Shown piece by piece: positions 11,501 through 21,814 of a stretch of 64,000 bases of DNA; position 1 is the stretch's first letter; each line of letters starts with the position of its first letter. The stretch covers positions 32,788,555 through 32,852,554 of the forward strand of contig OX940870.1 in NCBI GenBank assembly GCA_954871525.1. The letters are read 5' to 3'. The position numbers and the translations under genes were made by a program. The notes under the pieces are model-generated. The model was given only the letters and a program-made list of their open reading frames with translations. It was not told where the DNA came from and searched no databases. Source of the stretch: Parietaria judaica. Taxonomy: Eukaryota > Streptophyta > Magnoliopsida > Rosales > Urticaceae.

Positions 11501-14500
11501 AATTTTGTTGTCAGCGTCACATACATAATTTCCGTTGATTCTCTCGGTATATTAAGCTTGTTAACGTCATGTTTCATGCTTTGTGGCTTTTTCGTTTGGT
11601 GTCCATTACCATAACTCTCTTTTGAAGTTCCCTAGAATCATATATGCTGATATATTTTTTTCGATTACCCATATAAACACCATATTGTTTATGAATGGAG
11701 AAGCTAATTCGGTACTTTTTTACAGATTCGGATGCAATGCGAAATTATTACGCAATTTAGAAGAAATTGGATTTGAAGAACCAACTGCGATCCAGAGGCA
11801 GGCGATGCCGCTTCTCTTATCTGTATGGTGTTACATCCTTCTTCCAAGATTTTGTCCTTGTTTACTTCCTTTGTACATTTTCTTGTTCAATGGCAAAAAT
11901 TTTGCTTCTTAGTAGTCAATATTAAAATTCACGTGCTAGAATTTTCTTTGCTCACAGAAAAATTACAATCTTTCAAATATTTATAATTTATAACTTGTAT
12001 CTTTCTTAGGGAAGGGAATGCTTTGCATGTGCTCCTACCGGATCTGGGAAAACATTGGCTTTTGTCTGTCCCATCCTTATGAAACTTAAGGTATTTCGTT
12101 TTCTATTAATTATAAAGTAGTATACAAATGTTGATTTTATAAGTGATACCAAAGTGCTTTTCCATAATCAGCGTCCTTCAAAAGATGCCATAAGAGCCGT
12201 TATTCTTTGCCCTTCTCGTGAATTAGCCACTCAAACATTGAGGGAGTGTAAAAAATTTGCCGAGGGAAGTAAATTCGGCATAAAGTTAATGTCTAAACAG
12301 CTCATCAGAAGTGGTGACTTGTCAAAGTTCACTTGCGATATACTGATATCTACTCCGCTTCGGTTAAAGTTTGCCATCTGGAAAAAGAAACTCAAGCTAA
12401 GCAAGTAAGTCATTATACTTCTATCGCTCTTCTGAAACTTGATAGGCATTTTAGCTGTATAACGATAACAGTGTTAACCTTTCAAATAATAATAACACGC
12501 TCAATACTGTAAAGGCAAATAACATGTAATCCTAAGGCCAAAAGTAAGAACAAAATGTCATAAAACCGATAATGGCAAACCAGATTCCGGTATGGAAGAA
12601 AACGGTACTGAAACTCATAAACCTGGATTTTTCTGATTTTTCGGGTTTTCCGTTTCCATTTCCAGATTCACTATGTGAATTTTGAAGCACAAGTTTAGAA
12701 GGCAACACTTCATTTGTAATTTACTTATTTGTTTGAACTCGTTTTATGCAGGGTCGAGTATCTTGTTTTAGATGAATCCGATAAGCTGTTTGAACTCGGA
12801 TTAGTTAAGCAGATCGATGCTATAGTCAAAGCATGCTCTAATCCTTCAATAGTACGCGCGTTATTCAGTGCCACTTTGCCCGATAGTGTTGAACAGCTTG
12901 CACGAACTATAATGCACGATGCCGTACGGATTGTTATTGGTAGAAAGTAAGCTTCATCGCTATTTATTACATCATTAATGACATCATAAAACAAATTCGT
13001 GTATTCATTTGATTAATTGTCACACAAAAAATCGTTTTTGAACAGGAATGCAGCCTCCGAAAATGTAAAGCAGAAGCTGGTATTTGCGGGAAGTGAAGAA
13101 GGAAAGCTTATCGCACTTCGTCAAAGCTTTGCAGAGGTATGCTTCTACTGTATGTTTTCCAAAATATTTCATTTACATGACTTTATATTTATTTTATTTA
13201 GTATTTAGCTTACAGGACTCTGGTTGAAATTGTAGATTAACATGCTTCTTTTTTTTAACTGCTTATTGTAGAAAGTGTAAATAAGGAATCTTATGATAAT
13301 TTCCGAGGCACAGATTATGTCTTTCGCTTTAATTAGGTATTAGATTTCCGTGAATTGGGTGGGGTAGCAGCTGTTTATACGTATCGGTTCTTTGATAAGA
13401 CTTATCGAAGAGGTGTGTACCATTGGGCCAGAACATTTGTGGAATGGGCCCTAGGCTTGGGTATTTTTCAAGTTATGTTTTTTTTTTTTTTTTTTTTGCA
13501 ATTCAGATTCAGTTTTAAGTTGCAATTAAGAAAGGAAAAAAAAAACTGTTTCAAGAAACCGATTGTAAGTAGTTAATGACCTACCTATAAATGGGTCTTC
13601 GTCTTTCTCACTAATAGAGATTATCTTTCGACCAATTATCCTAATCTCTCTCAAAGCTAAGGGGCGATTAGGGTTTGTGGAAGTGGAAGAATATATAATT
13701 TGCTTATGTTCAGAACTGATTTAGTTCATCTTCATGTAAGAATAATAGGCATTTGGCTTTTTGAATGTATCGGAAAATTATCCCGATTTCCCACGCTTAT
13801 GTGTTGCTGTTTTTATTCGTTTTCCTTGTTAGTAGAGGCTGAATCCGCCGGTCTTGATTTTCGTCCAAAGCAAGGAGCGAGCTAAGGAACTCTATTCCGA
13901 GCTGGTAGCCGACAACATCAGAGTCGACGTTTTCCATTCTGATTTATCTCAATCAGAAGTAACTCTCTTCCTCGGTTCTACCTATTCCTTCTTTGATGAA
14001 AAATTAAAAGACCCTGCGGTGTCTTTTCAAGTTATACGCAAGCGGGCAGTTCATTGTAGAATAATCATCAGATATTCTCGTTGAACTTCTCATGTTGTCT
14101 AGTTTCTCCCGTTTAAACTTCTTTTTTTTGGTCGTAGTAGTAGTAGTTTCCCTTATGAACCTGTAATTTTTTTAGCAATTTCCTCCAACCGTCAAACAAT
14201 TGATGGTTTCCGTAAAATTTTAAGCCACATGCAATGCACAATGTTCAGGGAGAAAATGTGTGCTTTGAAATTGCTCGTAATTGCATTACTATTCTTACAT
14301 ATATGTTCTTTTTTTAAATAACTTTAATGGCTACAGAGAGACGATGCTGTTGATAACTTCCGAGCAGGCAAAACATGGGTTTTAATCGCCACCGACGTTA
14401 TTGCTCGGGGTATGGATTTCAAAGGGATCAACTGCGTGATCAATTACGATTTTCCAGACTCGACTTCTGCGTATATTCATAGGATAGGTACGTTTCTTTA

Positions 14501-14881
14501 TCTCAAACTGCTTCTAGCGATTTACGTAATGCTATATTGACCTGTAGTAGGTACTACAAGCCCTAATACTAAACTAATTAATTATGAAAGAAAACCTAAA
14601 TAAAATCAAGAAATTAACGTTTAATTCACTGTTAAAGCTTTTTGAGTTTCTGTATAGGTCGATCCGGTAGAGCGGGGAGGAGTGGGGAAGCTATTACATT
14701 GTATACGGAGGATGATATCCCGTTCTTGAGGAACATAGCCAAGGCGATGAAAAGCTCGGGCTCGGAATTCCCACCTTGGGCTTTGGCCTTAAACCAGAAG
14801 AAGTGGAGGAAGCATCGGCCACGGAGAGAATCCATCTCCACCACCCCAAACAAAGAGGGCAAACGCCCTCGCCGAAAATAG
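8600..14881 (+). CDS. RH57: DEAD-box RNA helicase RH57/ROK1-type; exon 3 split by a hAT insertion
   Basis: Thirteen exons can be joined with GT-AG introns: 8600-8680, 8820-8955, 9053-9138 + 11224-11265 (one exon, interrupted), 11354-11445, 11726-11822, 12010-12090, 12172-12404, 12752-12946, 13046-13136, 13836-13958, 14337-14487, 14658-14881. Without the insertion the frame is open for 543 residues, the family's usual length. Motifs in order: Q motif (GFEEPTAIQ), Walker A APTGSGKT near residue 186, [12 protein letters not shown] near 290 (the usual Rok1-type form of DEAD), SAT near 322, ARGMDF, and [11 protein letters not shown] near 467. The start [14 protein letters not shown] and the Lys/Arg-rich tail match plant RH57. 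Relatives act in the nucleolus in early pre-rRNA processing for the small ribosomal subunit. The 2,085-bp insertion (element plus target duplication) brings stops into exon 3, so this copy should be null unless the insert is spliced out. Everything else is intact, which points to a recent event. Confidence 0.9.
9131..9138. repeat. Left target-site duplication of the hAT insertion
   Basis: CTAAGGAT at 9131-9138 is repeated exactly at 11216-11223. Eight bases is the hAT-superfamily length. The duplicated bases are coding (reading ..PKD) in RH57 exon 3. Confidence 0.9.
9937..9958 (+). mobile_element. Helitron 3' terminus nested in the hAT element
   Basis: The stem ATGTGC / GCACAT with loop ATA (9937-9951) is followed by CTAG at 9955-9958 and T. 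A degenerate GC hairpin of similar type, around CCCGCAACGCGCGGG, lies at 10306-10320 but has no CTRR after it. Confidence 0.5.
10702..10751. repeat. Internal second copy of the hAT right terminus
   Basis: TTATTTCTCACTAAGAGGC at 10702-10720 matches TTATTTCTCACTAGGAGGC at 11169-11187. Both are followed by TTGGGC...CCAACC..CAGTG. The inner copy continues CTTGGGCCGGGCCTG, the inverted partner of the element's left end. The outer copy stops at CAGTG, where the target duplication starts. Confidence 0.7.
10760..10884 (+). promoter_or_regulatory. Captured NOP53 promoter and leader
   Basis: The segment contains TGGCCCATTA (a site II type element), a TATA-like CTATTTAAG at 10815, AAACCCTGA (telo-box-like) and GATTAGGGTTT, then the NOP53 start codon. 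Site II plus telo-box is the usual promoter pair of plant ribosome-biogenesis genes. It lies inside the hAT element, so the promoter came along with the captured exon. Confidence 0.5.
10885..11005 (+). pseudogene. NOP53: Captured first-exon fragment of NOP53 (SMO4-type)
   Basis: The frame from the ATG at 10885 reads [15 protein letters not shown], then [12 protein letters not shown] and LFVDKSK. This matches the N-terminus of plant NOP53, known in Arabidopsis as SMALL ORGAN 4, a nucleolar factor for 60S/5.8S rRNA maturation. The block of about seven residues (FFEKTTK-like) usual between IDD and DALSGG is missing, so the fragment has an internal deletion. A donor follows at AAAG|GTCTGA. The next 165 bases look like the start of the native intron and end at the outer hAT terminus. 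There are no further NOP53 exons in the window. The piece cannot make NOP53, but it could give a short chimeric transcript that reads into RH57. Confidence 0.7.
11216..11223. repeat. Right target-site duplication of the hAT insertion
   Basis: CTAAGGAT, identical to 9131-9138. RH57 coding sequence resumes at 11224 with CTAAGTGCC (LSA..). Confidence 0.9.
13137..13835 (+). other. Enlarged RH57 intron with foreign-looking DNA
   Basis: The intron lies between ..RQSFAE and RLNPPVLIF. It contains a stretch with its own promoter-like layout: CTATAAATGG near 13585, CTCTCAAAGC, then GGGCGATTAGGGTTTGTGG near 13662. This looks like a plant TATA box and leader and is unusual inside an intron. The open frame at 13355-13576 has no recognisable content. 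The splice sites at both ends are normal. Confidence 0.4.
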
Positions 14882-16680
14882 CCAGTGTATCATCTATTGT
14901 TTTTTTTGTTTTGTTTTATTTTTGTTTCATCTTTCGTGCTTGTAGGCAACGAATTACGCAATTTCTATACGACTTCTAATATTCGGGGAGTTAACTATGC
15001 ATTTGCCAAAAAATGACGAAAACGCCCTTGCCGGATCCAACTAGTGTACCCTCTTTGGCCTTTCGTTTTGTTTCATCTTCTGACTATAGGGGCTACAAAT
15101 TATACAACTTATATTCGATTAGTTATAGCCAATGAGTATTTGTACGGAAGCGGATGTTACCGTTTTGATTTTGTTGTTTAAGTCTAGTTGTCAACTTATG
15201 AATTTCTTAATTTGATAATAGAGTAAGTTCTTTCCTTGCCAAATGATCATTGAAATTAGAGGAGAAATTAATCGAATTAATATTATTGTATGTGTAATTA
15301 TAATACACCTGATAACATAACAATATGTTTATATAATAGGTATTCTAAAACCCAAACAAAAAAAGTCTGGACTATCACAGTTATAAGAATGAGCACAGAG
15401 GAGCTGCTTATGCGAGTTCGGTTTTTCCAGGTAAAGATGAAAGAAAAAATAGTATATGATTGTTACTGGTAGAAATTAAAAAAGTTAACCATAGAAGACT
15501 CGCTCGGATTCGGCTAGAAAAAAAATCCAGTCATAAGCCAAGAAATCTGGCTGGAGCGGATCGAGATTTTCATCCGTCATTTGCAGCCATAGTTCTTCAA
15601 GCGTTCCGTATATTTTCTCCCTCTCGGAATGAAAGTTATCTTTGACCCGGAGTTTTTCCAACTCCGTTTTATCTCATCAATCCTCTATTTCTCGCAACTT
15701 CTTCCCATTTCCTAAGAGAAGAGTGTGAACATCTAAAAATATTATATGCACTGACGAACTCAATAGACAATCATAGTGTATGAATTTGAAAAATCACCAC
15801 AAAAATTAAGTGAAGGTTGTAATGAACAATCGAGTTAATTACATTAGACCAATCGACCACTATACAAACTAGTCCGCATCAAATAATTTGTGTAAGTTTT
15901 CATTGATAGTTACTCAAACTGAAAAGGTTGCATTTAAGTAGTTGATTAGCAAACTTTTCACAAAAGTCCCACATGGATAATTCATCATTAATTTCTAATT
16001 ACCGACAAGATTAAAGTATTTGTTGCAACAACTCTGATTAGTCACCATGTCTTTTAAGCGCGCTAACTTTTTTAATAAAGAATAAAATAGTTGTAACGAC
16101 TATATAGAATGTCTCGAGCCTAGAGAAGAATAGTGTGGCTTCTTGTATCGACACCGAACATACTCACTGTACTGGAACTGATTCCCCCGGCAGATTTGCA
16201 AGGTCACCGGCTGTGGAGTACAAATATGCAACTTATATTAGACTTGTTATAGTTGACAAGTATTGAACCAAAACAAATGTTTAAACGTTAAAAATTTTGT
16301 TGGTTAAGAGTCATTTTCAAGTAATGAATATCTCAATTTGATAATAGAGTAAGTTTCATCCTTGCAATGCCTAATGAATTTTCGAAATTAGATGACAACT
16401 TAATTGAAGTCTTAACTATGGTATGTATGATAAAATAGCATTATATAGAATGAATGATCATAGAACAGCTTCGTTGGTGAGAGTGCGTTTTTTCCATTCC
16501 ATTCGGTTGTGTCTGAATCTTAGATTTTTGGGGAAAGATAAAAGAAAAAAAATATAATAGATGTATTTGTTACTGGAAAGTGTATTTGTTTTTTAAAGAA
16601 TATTTGTTTTTTTAGAGCGACTAGCTCGGTTTTTGCCGGAATGAAGAAAAAAATCCGGTTTCATAAGCCGCAAAATTTCT
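14862..16680 (+). repeat. Diverged triplication of the RH57 3' end and flank
   Basis: The RH57 tail AAACGCCCTCGCCGAAAATAG (14862 on, with its TTTCATCTT and TACGACTTCTAATATTCGG flank) recurs at 15020-15125 as AAACGCCCTTGCCGG..., CTAGTGTA, TTTCATCTTCTGAC and CAACTTATATTCGATTAG. A third copy is at about 16190-16255, including CAACTTATATTAGACTTG. The second and third copies stay alignable for about 450 bases: AATTTGATAATAGAGTAAGTT occurs in both, then a TTTTTCCA...GTAAAGAT(G/A)AAAGAAAAAA block, and GTTACTGG. None has a helicase frame beyond the tail. Confidence 0.5.
15475..15720 (-). pseudogene. Degenerate gag-element remnant
   Basis: Read on the - strand it contains LEELWLQMTDENLDPL, related to the MSDEDHDPLEL end of the gag fragment at 16713. 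AAATCCGGTTT/AAATCCAGT and CATAAGCC flanks are shared with 16620-16690. It is part of the duplicated block 15020-15560 / 16195-16680. Confidence 0.35.
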
Positions 16681-16712
16681 TGGGTGAGCCACTATGGCAT
16701 GTTAGATGAATT

Positions 16713-17060
16713 TTAAATCCTACAGCTCGAGTGGATCGTGATCTTCATCCGACATTGTAGGTTCAGATTGACGTCGTACTCCGGGATAGCCACCTCGAAC
16801 GCCGCTAACCTTCGTGCATCTTCCAGGACCGCCGCACGTCCAAAATTCTGCCCGACCAGATTGGCTTGGTCGTCCTTGGTGTCGGACTTGCCTCGGCGTC
16901 GTCGCTCCGATTGATTCTGCAGCAGTGCAACCATCTGTCGGGTCAGCAAGTCCACCTGAGCGCGCAATCCGTCGACCTCTTCCCGTCTCACCATATCCTC
17001 TACGAAAGCTTCGTGAACGGCTCGCTTCTACGGTGCCTCTGCACAGAAACAAGTGGCTCT
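16713..17060 (-). pseudogene. Truncated gag of the short-LTR Ty3-type family
   Basis: The frame reads MVRREEVDGLRAQVDLL, then QMVALLQNQSERRRR, SDTKDD, NFGR, and RRLAAFEVAIPEYD, in the same order as the gag at 1-289. A stop lies upstream of VHEAFVEDM, so the original start is lost. The frame ends soon after IPEYD, so only the N-terminal part remains. It lies just inside a PBS and LTR on the - strand. Confidence 0.6.
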
Positions 17061-17067
17061 GATACCA
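17055..17067 (-). other. Primer-binding site, initiator Met-tRNA type
   Basis: TGGTATCAGAGCC on the - strand, identical to the one at 305-317 and 2 bases from the LTR edge at 17070. Confidence 0.8.
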
Positions 17068-17069
17068 AC

Positions 17070-17323
17070 TGATGTAGAGCGGATTATGGATTAACACAAG
17101 AATGCGTCTCAACGAGTATGAAACTCGGGAATTCAAAGCGAAAGCTTCAATTTTCTATTCATTCAAATCTGAGAAATACAATAACATCCACCACTCTTAT
17201 ATAGAGTTAGGGTTTAAACCGAAAAGCAAGAAAAGAGGAAACAAATTCCTTAAATCACTCTAACTAAACTGGAAATAATATAATAATAATTAAATAGATG
17301 ATATCTTGAAGATATCCGCATCA
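17070..17323 (-). repeat. Short LTR (254 bp)
   Basis: On the - strand it runs TGATGCGGATATC...CTACATCA, with the same ends as the LTR at 320-666 (TGATGCAGAG...CTACATCA) but shorter inside. Directly after it, at 17324, foldback-element sequence starts in mid-element, so the junction is a break or an insertion point. Confidence 0.6.
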
Positions 17324-17715
17324 GTTATGCTCCTCTATATGTACACTTTTGTATTTTATACATAACTCACTCATTTTTTATCCAAATTTTATGCACGACC
17401 TATGGTTGGAAAGATGAGAGATAAATCTAGAACTTTGGTGTTTTAAGTTTTGTAAAGCCAGTTTTAGAAAAATACGAAATTTCAAATACAGTGTAAAACT
17501 GGACATTAGTTTCATGCAAAATATTTTTTTTGAGCAAATTTTAATATACTTAATGACTTTCTATGATGAAACAAAAAAATAGAAAGTTATAGATACATTT
17601 TTTTATCTTTCTAAGTAGTGTTTATTTATAAATGTTGGACAAAAAATGAGTGAGTTATGCCAAAAATATGAAAGATGTGATGTGAATTAATCTTTTCTAT
17701 TTTTGGCATTTATTG
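17324..17715. mobile_element. Broken copy of the Mutator-like foldback family
   Basis: GTTATGCTCCTCTATATGTACACTTTTG matches 60286-60315 of the element at 60151, and the match continues through CATAACTCACTCATTTTTT, CACGACCTATGGTTGG, AAAACTGGACATTAG and GAGTGAGTTATGCC. It stops just past the central turn, near TTTTTGGCATTTATTGC. The outer 130-140 bases of the left arm and the whole right arm are gone. Confidence 0.65.
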
Positions 17716-18325
17716 CGTAGTATGTTATTAGGGTTAATAATGTTAAGACGTATAAACTCAGAATATCAATAATTGTCATTGATTTGCTGAGCCATAATTG
17801 AACTGCCGTGGTAAGTTGTCTTTAACAGCGTGTTTGATGAAACTATGCTTTAAATGTTTGTGCTAAGATTAGCTAGTACATGTTAAATATGTAGATGAGG
17901 ATACACTAAAACTTGTAGCTACTTAGCATAATATATGATCTCTAATTCTTATAATTTACAGCCTTGTATTGACATATCACATAATTAATTTTTTTATTTT
18001 AGAGTTACATAACGATTTTTATTTATTACGATCAAAGTTACGAAATTCGATTCAATTCCATTCATCATTTTTTTTTTTCAATAAATAAAACACATCCTGA
18101 AAAATATCGTAAAACTAAATTTGAACACTATATTGACCGGAGTACTTACAAGTTAATTACAACACTATTTTTTTTTTAGCGGCACCTACCCTTAACCTTA
18201 AGTAATAAGATTGACATTAGTCTCGATGCTTTGTCAGCTCGTACCAAGTCATCCTAAAGGCTATATCAGCACCGAGCATATTGAAATATCAATGACATAT
18301 GTATCCCTAATTTATTACTATTGCT
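17716..18325. other. AT-rich intergenic stretch
   Basis: No open frame of note, no RNA gene and no recognisable terminus on either strand. Confidence 0.4.
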
Positions 18326-18880
18326 TAGGGGTGGCAATTCAGGTGGCGTGTCGTGTTCGTGTCATGTCTTAATTATTTTTTACTTATTTTATGTAGACCC
18401 AGACCCGTCCCATTTATTAATCGTGTTAGAAGATGAGACCCAGACCCGCCCCATTTAAATAGCGTGTCTGTCGTGTCTACCCGTTTAACCTATTAAACAG
18501 TTTCACATATTTTAAAATTATAAATTAATTCAATTTACACTCATTTTACTTAAATTATTTAATTATATGATCTAAAATTTCAAAGTTTGCTAACATTTTT
18601 TTATGTTCATCAATTGTACAACGTAATTAAAAATATAAATGCCATATATAATAAGTAGTAAAACACTTTACAACATATATAAATGCATAAATGCAACTTT
18701 TTCTTCTTATTCGTATCTAATTGGGACCCATCGTGCTATTGTGTTCGTGCCGTGTTTACCCGTTATTTAATCGTGTTAACCGTGTTCGACACAGATGAAC
18801 ACGTATCCATTTATGGTAGACCCAAACCCGTTTAAATTATTTCGTAACCGTTTCGTATTTCGAACACTTATACACCTATG
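18326..18880. mobile_element. TAGGGGTGGCAAT-type hAT MITE
   Basis: It starts TAGGGGTGGCAATTC, has GTGTCGTGTTCGTGTC and ACCCGTTTAACC words repeated inside, and ends TTCGAACACTTATACACCTA, an imperfect inverted partner of the start. Elements with these words are very common in plant genomes. Related starts occur at 33554. The ends are eroded and no clean 8-bp duplication is visible. Confidence 0.45.
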
Positions 18881-19219
18881 TTTTTGGTACCTGTAACTTA
18901 TTACTGTGTAATCAATCTTTACATTTTGACGTCATTAGTCCCCAAATCCTGCTATAATCCCCATTGATATGCCATCATCCACCATTTTTTTTTAAAAAAG
19001 ATGGAGACCCGTTATCTCGCAAAGTGAGTCTGAATCCCAACTACGTTGACACCACGAAACACAAAGCAAAACACAGGGCTCGGAATAATATAAATAAAAG
19101 ATATTCGAGTTTACATATCAGGCCAAAAGAGACGAGAACTAGCAAAATTAAATTATTTCTCAATCATATAATTGCTAAATAAATAGAACTAGCAAAATCT
19201 AAAATTCTCTCTCATAGAA

Positions 19220-19371
19220 ATATTATCGTTGACGAGCGATGAGAAATCCGGATATGAAGGCCAAAATGATGATCGGAACTCTCAGCGCCAAATCTAGCAA
19301 GGGCATCCACAACTTTGTTGCCCTCTCATTATATATAATTAACTCTAAAATTGATAAGCTCTATGAATCGA
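19220..19371 (-). pseudogene. LINE RNase H domain remnant, 3' part
   Basis: Read on the - strand it gives GNKVVDALARFGAES, the conserved (E)GN.VADALA end of the RNase H domain found at the C-terminus of plant LINE polyproteins. Stops and frame shifts lie on both sides. It is separated from its other half (25379 on) only by the LTR retrotransposon. Confidence 0.55.
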
Positions 19372-19376
19372 AGATG
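19372..19376. repeat. Target-site duplication, left (GAAGA)
   Basis: GAAGA here and at 25374-25378 flank the LTR retrotransposon exactly, the usual 5-bp length for LTR elements. Confidence 0.85.
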
Positions 19377-20928
19377 TTGATGCCGTTTTTTGGATCAAAC
19401 ACTGTTGAGGCCCAAGTTGAGGATGTTTGGGCCTGGCCCAATGTCGTTGGTGACGTGGCGGGCTTCTGTTGACTTTTTGGATGGGCCTTGGATGGCCCAG
19501 TTCTGGGGTTGGTGGCTTTTACTGTCAATGATTGTTCCCTCTGATCCCCGTTGACTTTGGGGTGATCGCCGTTGACTTCAGGGTGAGGTTTTAATTGACT
19601 GATTTGGGGGTCCCGAGTAGATATTCCTGGCACTAGCCTGGTCAAAGGTCTCTTTGCCGTTCGGGTGTCCTAGGCGACCCGGGTTTGCACACTACCTGTT
19701 ACCTCAGGGCCAGAGGCCGGGGTTACATGTTCGGGAATCGCTCAGATCGTAGGTACCAGCGAACGGGGGAGTGCTTTTGACCAGGGAGTGAATCCTGGGA
19801 AGTTAGACCCTCGTCCTGAAATGGCTTGTTCTAGTCCGGGCAGGAACTGTCCTCGGAGTCCCGGTATCCTGTTCAGATCCGGGAACTAAGAGACAGAACC
19901 AAGGCCGCACAGATCTTTAGAACAAGGGCAGGCGGGGTCATGGACCTTCCCTAGGATTTTCTCCAGGGGATTCTTCTCAGAGTAATCCATCAGCCGTCCG
20001 GATCTTAGTGGGAATTCCCCTAGGTCGGGACCCTCGTCCTGAATTGTGGGCCCAAGCTCGTGTCCCCAGGCTATATCCTCAGCCGCGCAATGGAATGGGG
20101 AGATAGACTGGACACCGCGAAGAACTGGGCCTATCAGGCGGACCAAGGACCAAGTGGGAATTTCACCAGGGCTTCCGCTTTTCGTAAATCTCTCACTTTT
20201 TAGAACCTGAAAAAAGGGAACACCCGAGGTCAAGGGAAACAGGGGGGGGGGGGGGGGTACCCCCTGATTCACCTCCGACGCTCAACATTAGAACAATATT
20301 TGAGGGGAGGCGAGTATATCGAGGGTAGAGAGAGAGAGAGAACTCGAGAAGATTCGAGTGAGTTCGAATGAGTTACCGTTATACTGAACTGAGCTTCTAT
20401 TTATAATAGGGTCCGAGGGCCCATGTGCAATATAATATTGTCCCAAGGGTCCCTGGGCAATTATTTATTTATTTTCAGGTCCCTGGATCAAGATGGTCCG
20501 ATCCCGGCCGTCCGAGCGGGATCGGACGGCCCACAAACCTTGCAAGAGGGCCACTTGCTTGCAAGTGGCGTGCAAGTGGGGATGGATCAGCCCCCAAGTG
20601 GGGCTGGTGGGCTTCTGGTGGGCCCCGCGGACAGGGGCAGCACTGAGATCGCGCCACATGGCGCGATCCTGGAGGCTGCTGCCTCTGCGGGTCCCACAAA
20701 GTGTGCTTCGAAGCTTTTTTCGCTTCCGGGCCCGTCCCGTGTCCGTTTTTCACAAATTTTATGTCGTTTTTGGGTGTTTTCATATTTTTAGGAACACCTG
20801 GACACTTTGTTTTGCGAAAACGGGCCTCCGGAGGAAACTTTGGTGTTAAAAATGATTTAATTAATAAAGAAATGATTAATTAAATAATCTTTCTTTATTA
20901 ATGCACTTTACAAAAATACCCTCCAACA
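19377..20928 (-). repeat. 3' LTR of the gag-only retrotransposon
   Basis: 1,552 bp, starting TGTTGATGCC and ending CCTCCAACA on the + strand, so the ends are TG...CA in both directions. It carries G16 at 20242-20257, a (GA)n run near 20330, and a TATAAATAG on the - strand near 20396 (the element's promoter). The open frames of up to 128 residues inside it recur in the other LTR and are not genes. Confidence 0.9.
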
Positions 20929-21009
20929 TTAACCACCCAGTTTTGCGGAAGGCTTTGCCTTGTGGAAAACTTTCTTCGCTCGTAGGGGGATTTTTGGCTT
21001 TTACTTTTT

Positions 21010-21560
21010 GGAAATATGTACGGTGGCGTCTCTGGGATGAACACTCCGTTTACGTTCATGAGGGTGTTTCGTTAGTTACCTTACCGTCGTACGCTTTCAC
21101 GGTCGCGTGGGGGTTTCCACGTAGATCACCTGCCGTGTGTGCACGGGGGTGTCTCGGGGATAACCTGCCAGCGATGTTTTTGCGTGCGCGGAGTCGGTGT
21201 TCTTTCGAAATAACCCCCCATTCACGTATTCAGGAGCTCTCCTGAGAGATGACCTTCCGTATTTTCTTCTTTCGTAAAAACGGGGTGAGCATGATTATTT
21301 TTTATGAAGAGGTATGGGGGTGTCCCGGGAAAAAACCCTGTGCTTGCGTTTATGAGGGTGTTTCATCAGGTCCCTCCCCGTCGCACGCTCTAACGATTGT
21401 GGGGGTTTTACCCGTGGATGACCTGCCGTGTGTGCACGGGGGTGTCCCGGAGATGACCTGCCAGCCAAGTTTTCGCGTGCGCGGAGTAGGTGTCCCTTTG
21501 AAACGACCTCCCATTCATGTTTACGCAGTGTTTGTTCCAAGAGATAACCTGCCATATCTT
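21010..21560. repeat. Imperfect tandem repeat of about 300 bp inside the retrotransposon
   Basis: Two units, about 21010-21260 and 21309-21560, share CCGTGTGTGCACGGGGGTGT, GATGACCTGCCAGC-like, TTTTGCGTGCGCGGAGT.GGTGT and CCATTCA.GT words in the same order. The stretch lies where pol would be expected and has no coding signal. Confidence 0.65.
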
Positions 21561-21814
21561 CTTTTTCACAAAAGGGTGAGCGTGAGAGCTCTTTTTATAT
21601 AATGCCGAAAAAGCAAAAACATGTGCTTCAGGGAGCACTTTTTACAAGATCAGTGTACTTTCAAGGGTACTTCTTGGAATTAAGTAAATAAAAAGGCAAG
21701 GTACGGGTTTACTCAGAGAGATGCGGCCGGCGGTTTCCTGGCGGCCCTGGGAGGCTAGCCGGATGACGTGTCGCTGTCAACAGCCTTTCTCGACACATAC
21801 TTCTCGAGTTGACC

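Noticed and set aside
16720..17136. 138-residue frame on the - strand
   Set aside because: It is a shifted frame over the gag fragment. The gag motifs are in the 16713-16994 frame.
20423..20883. Several overlapping open frames of 60-122 residues on both strands
   Set aside because: They lie inside the LTR and recur at 24868-25328 in the other LTR. GC-rich noncoding DNA gives such frames by chance.
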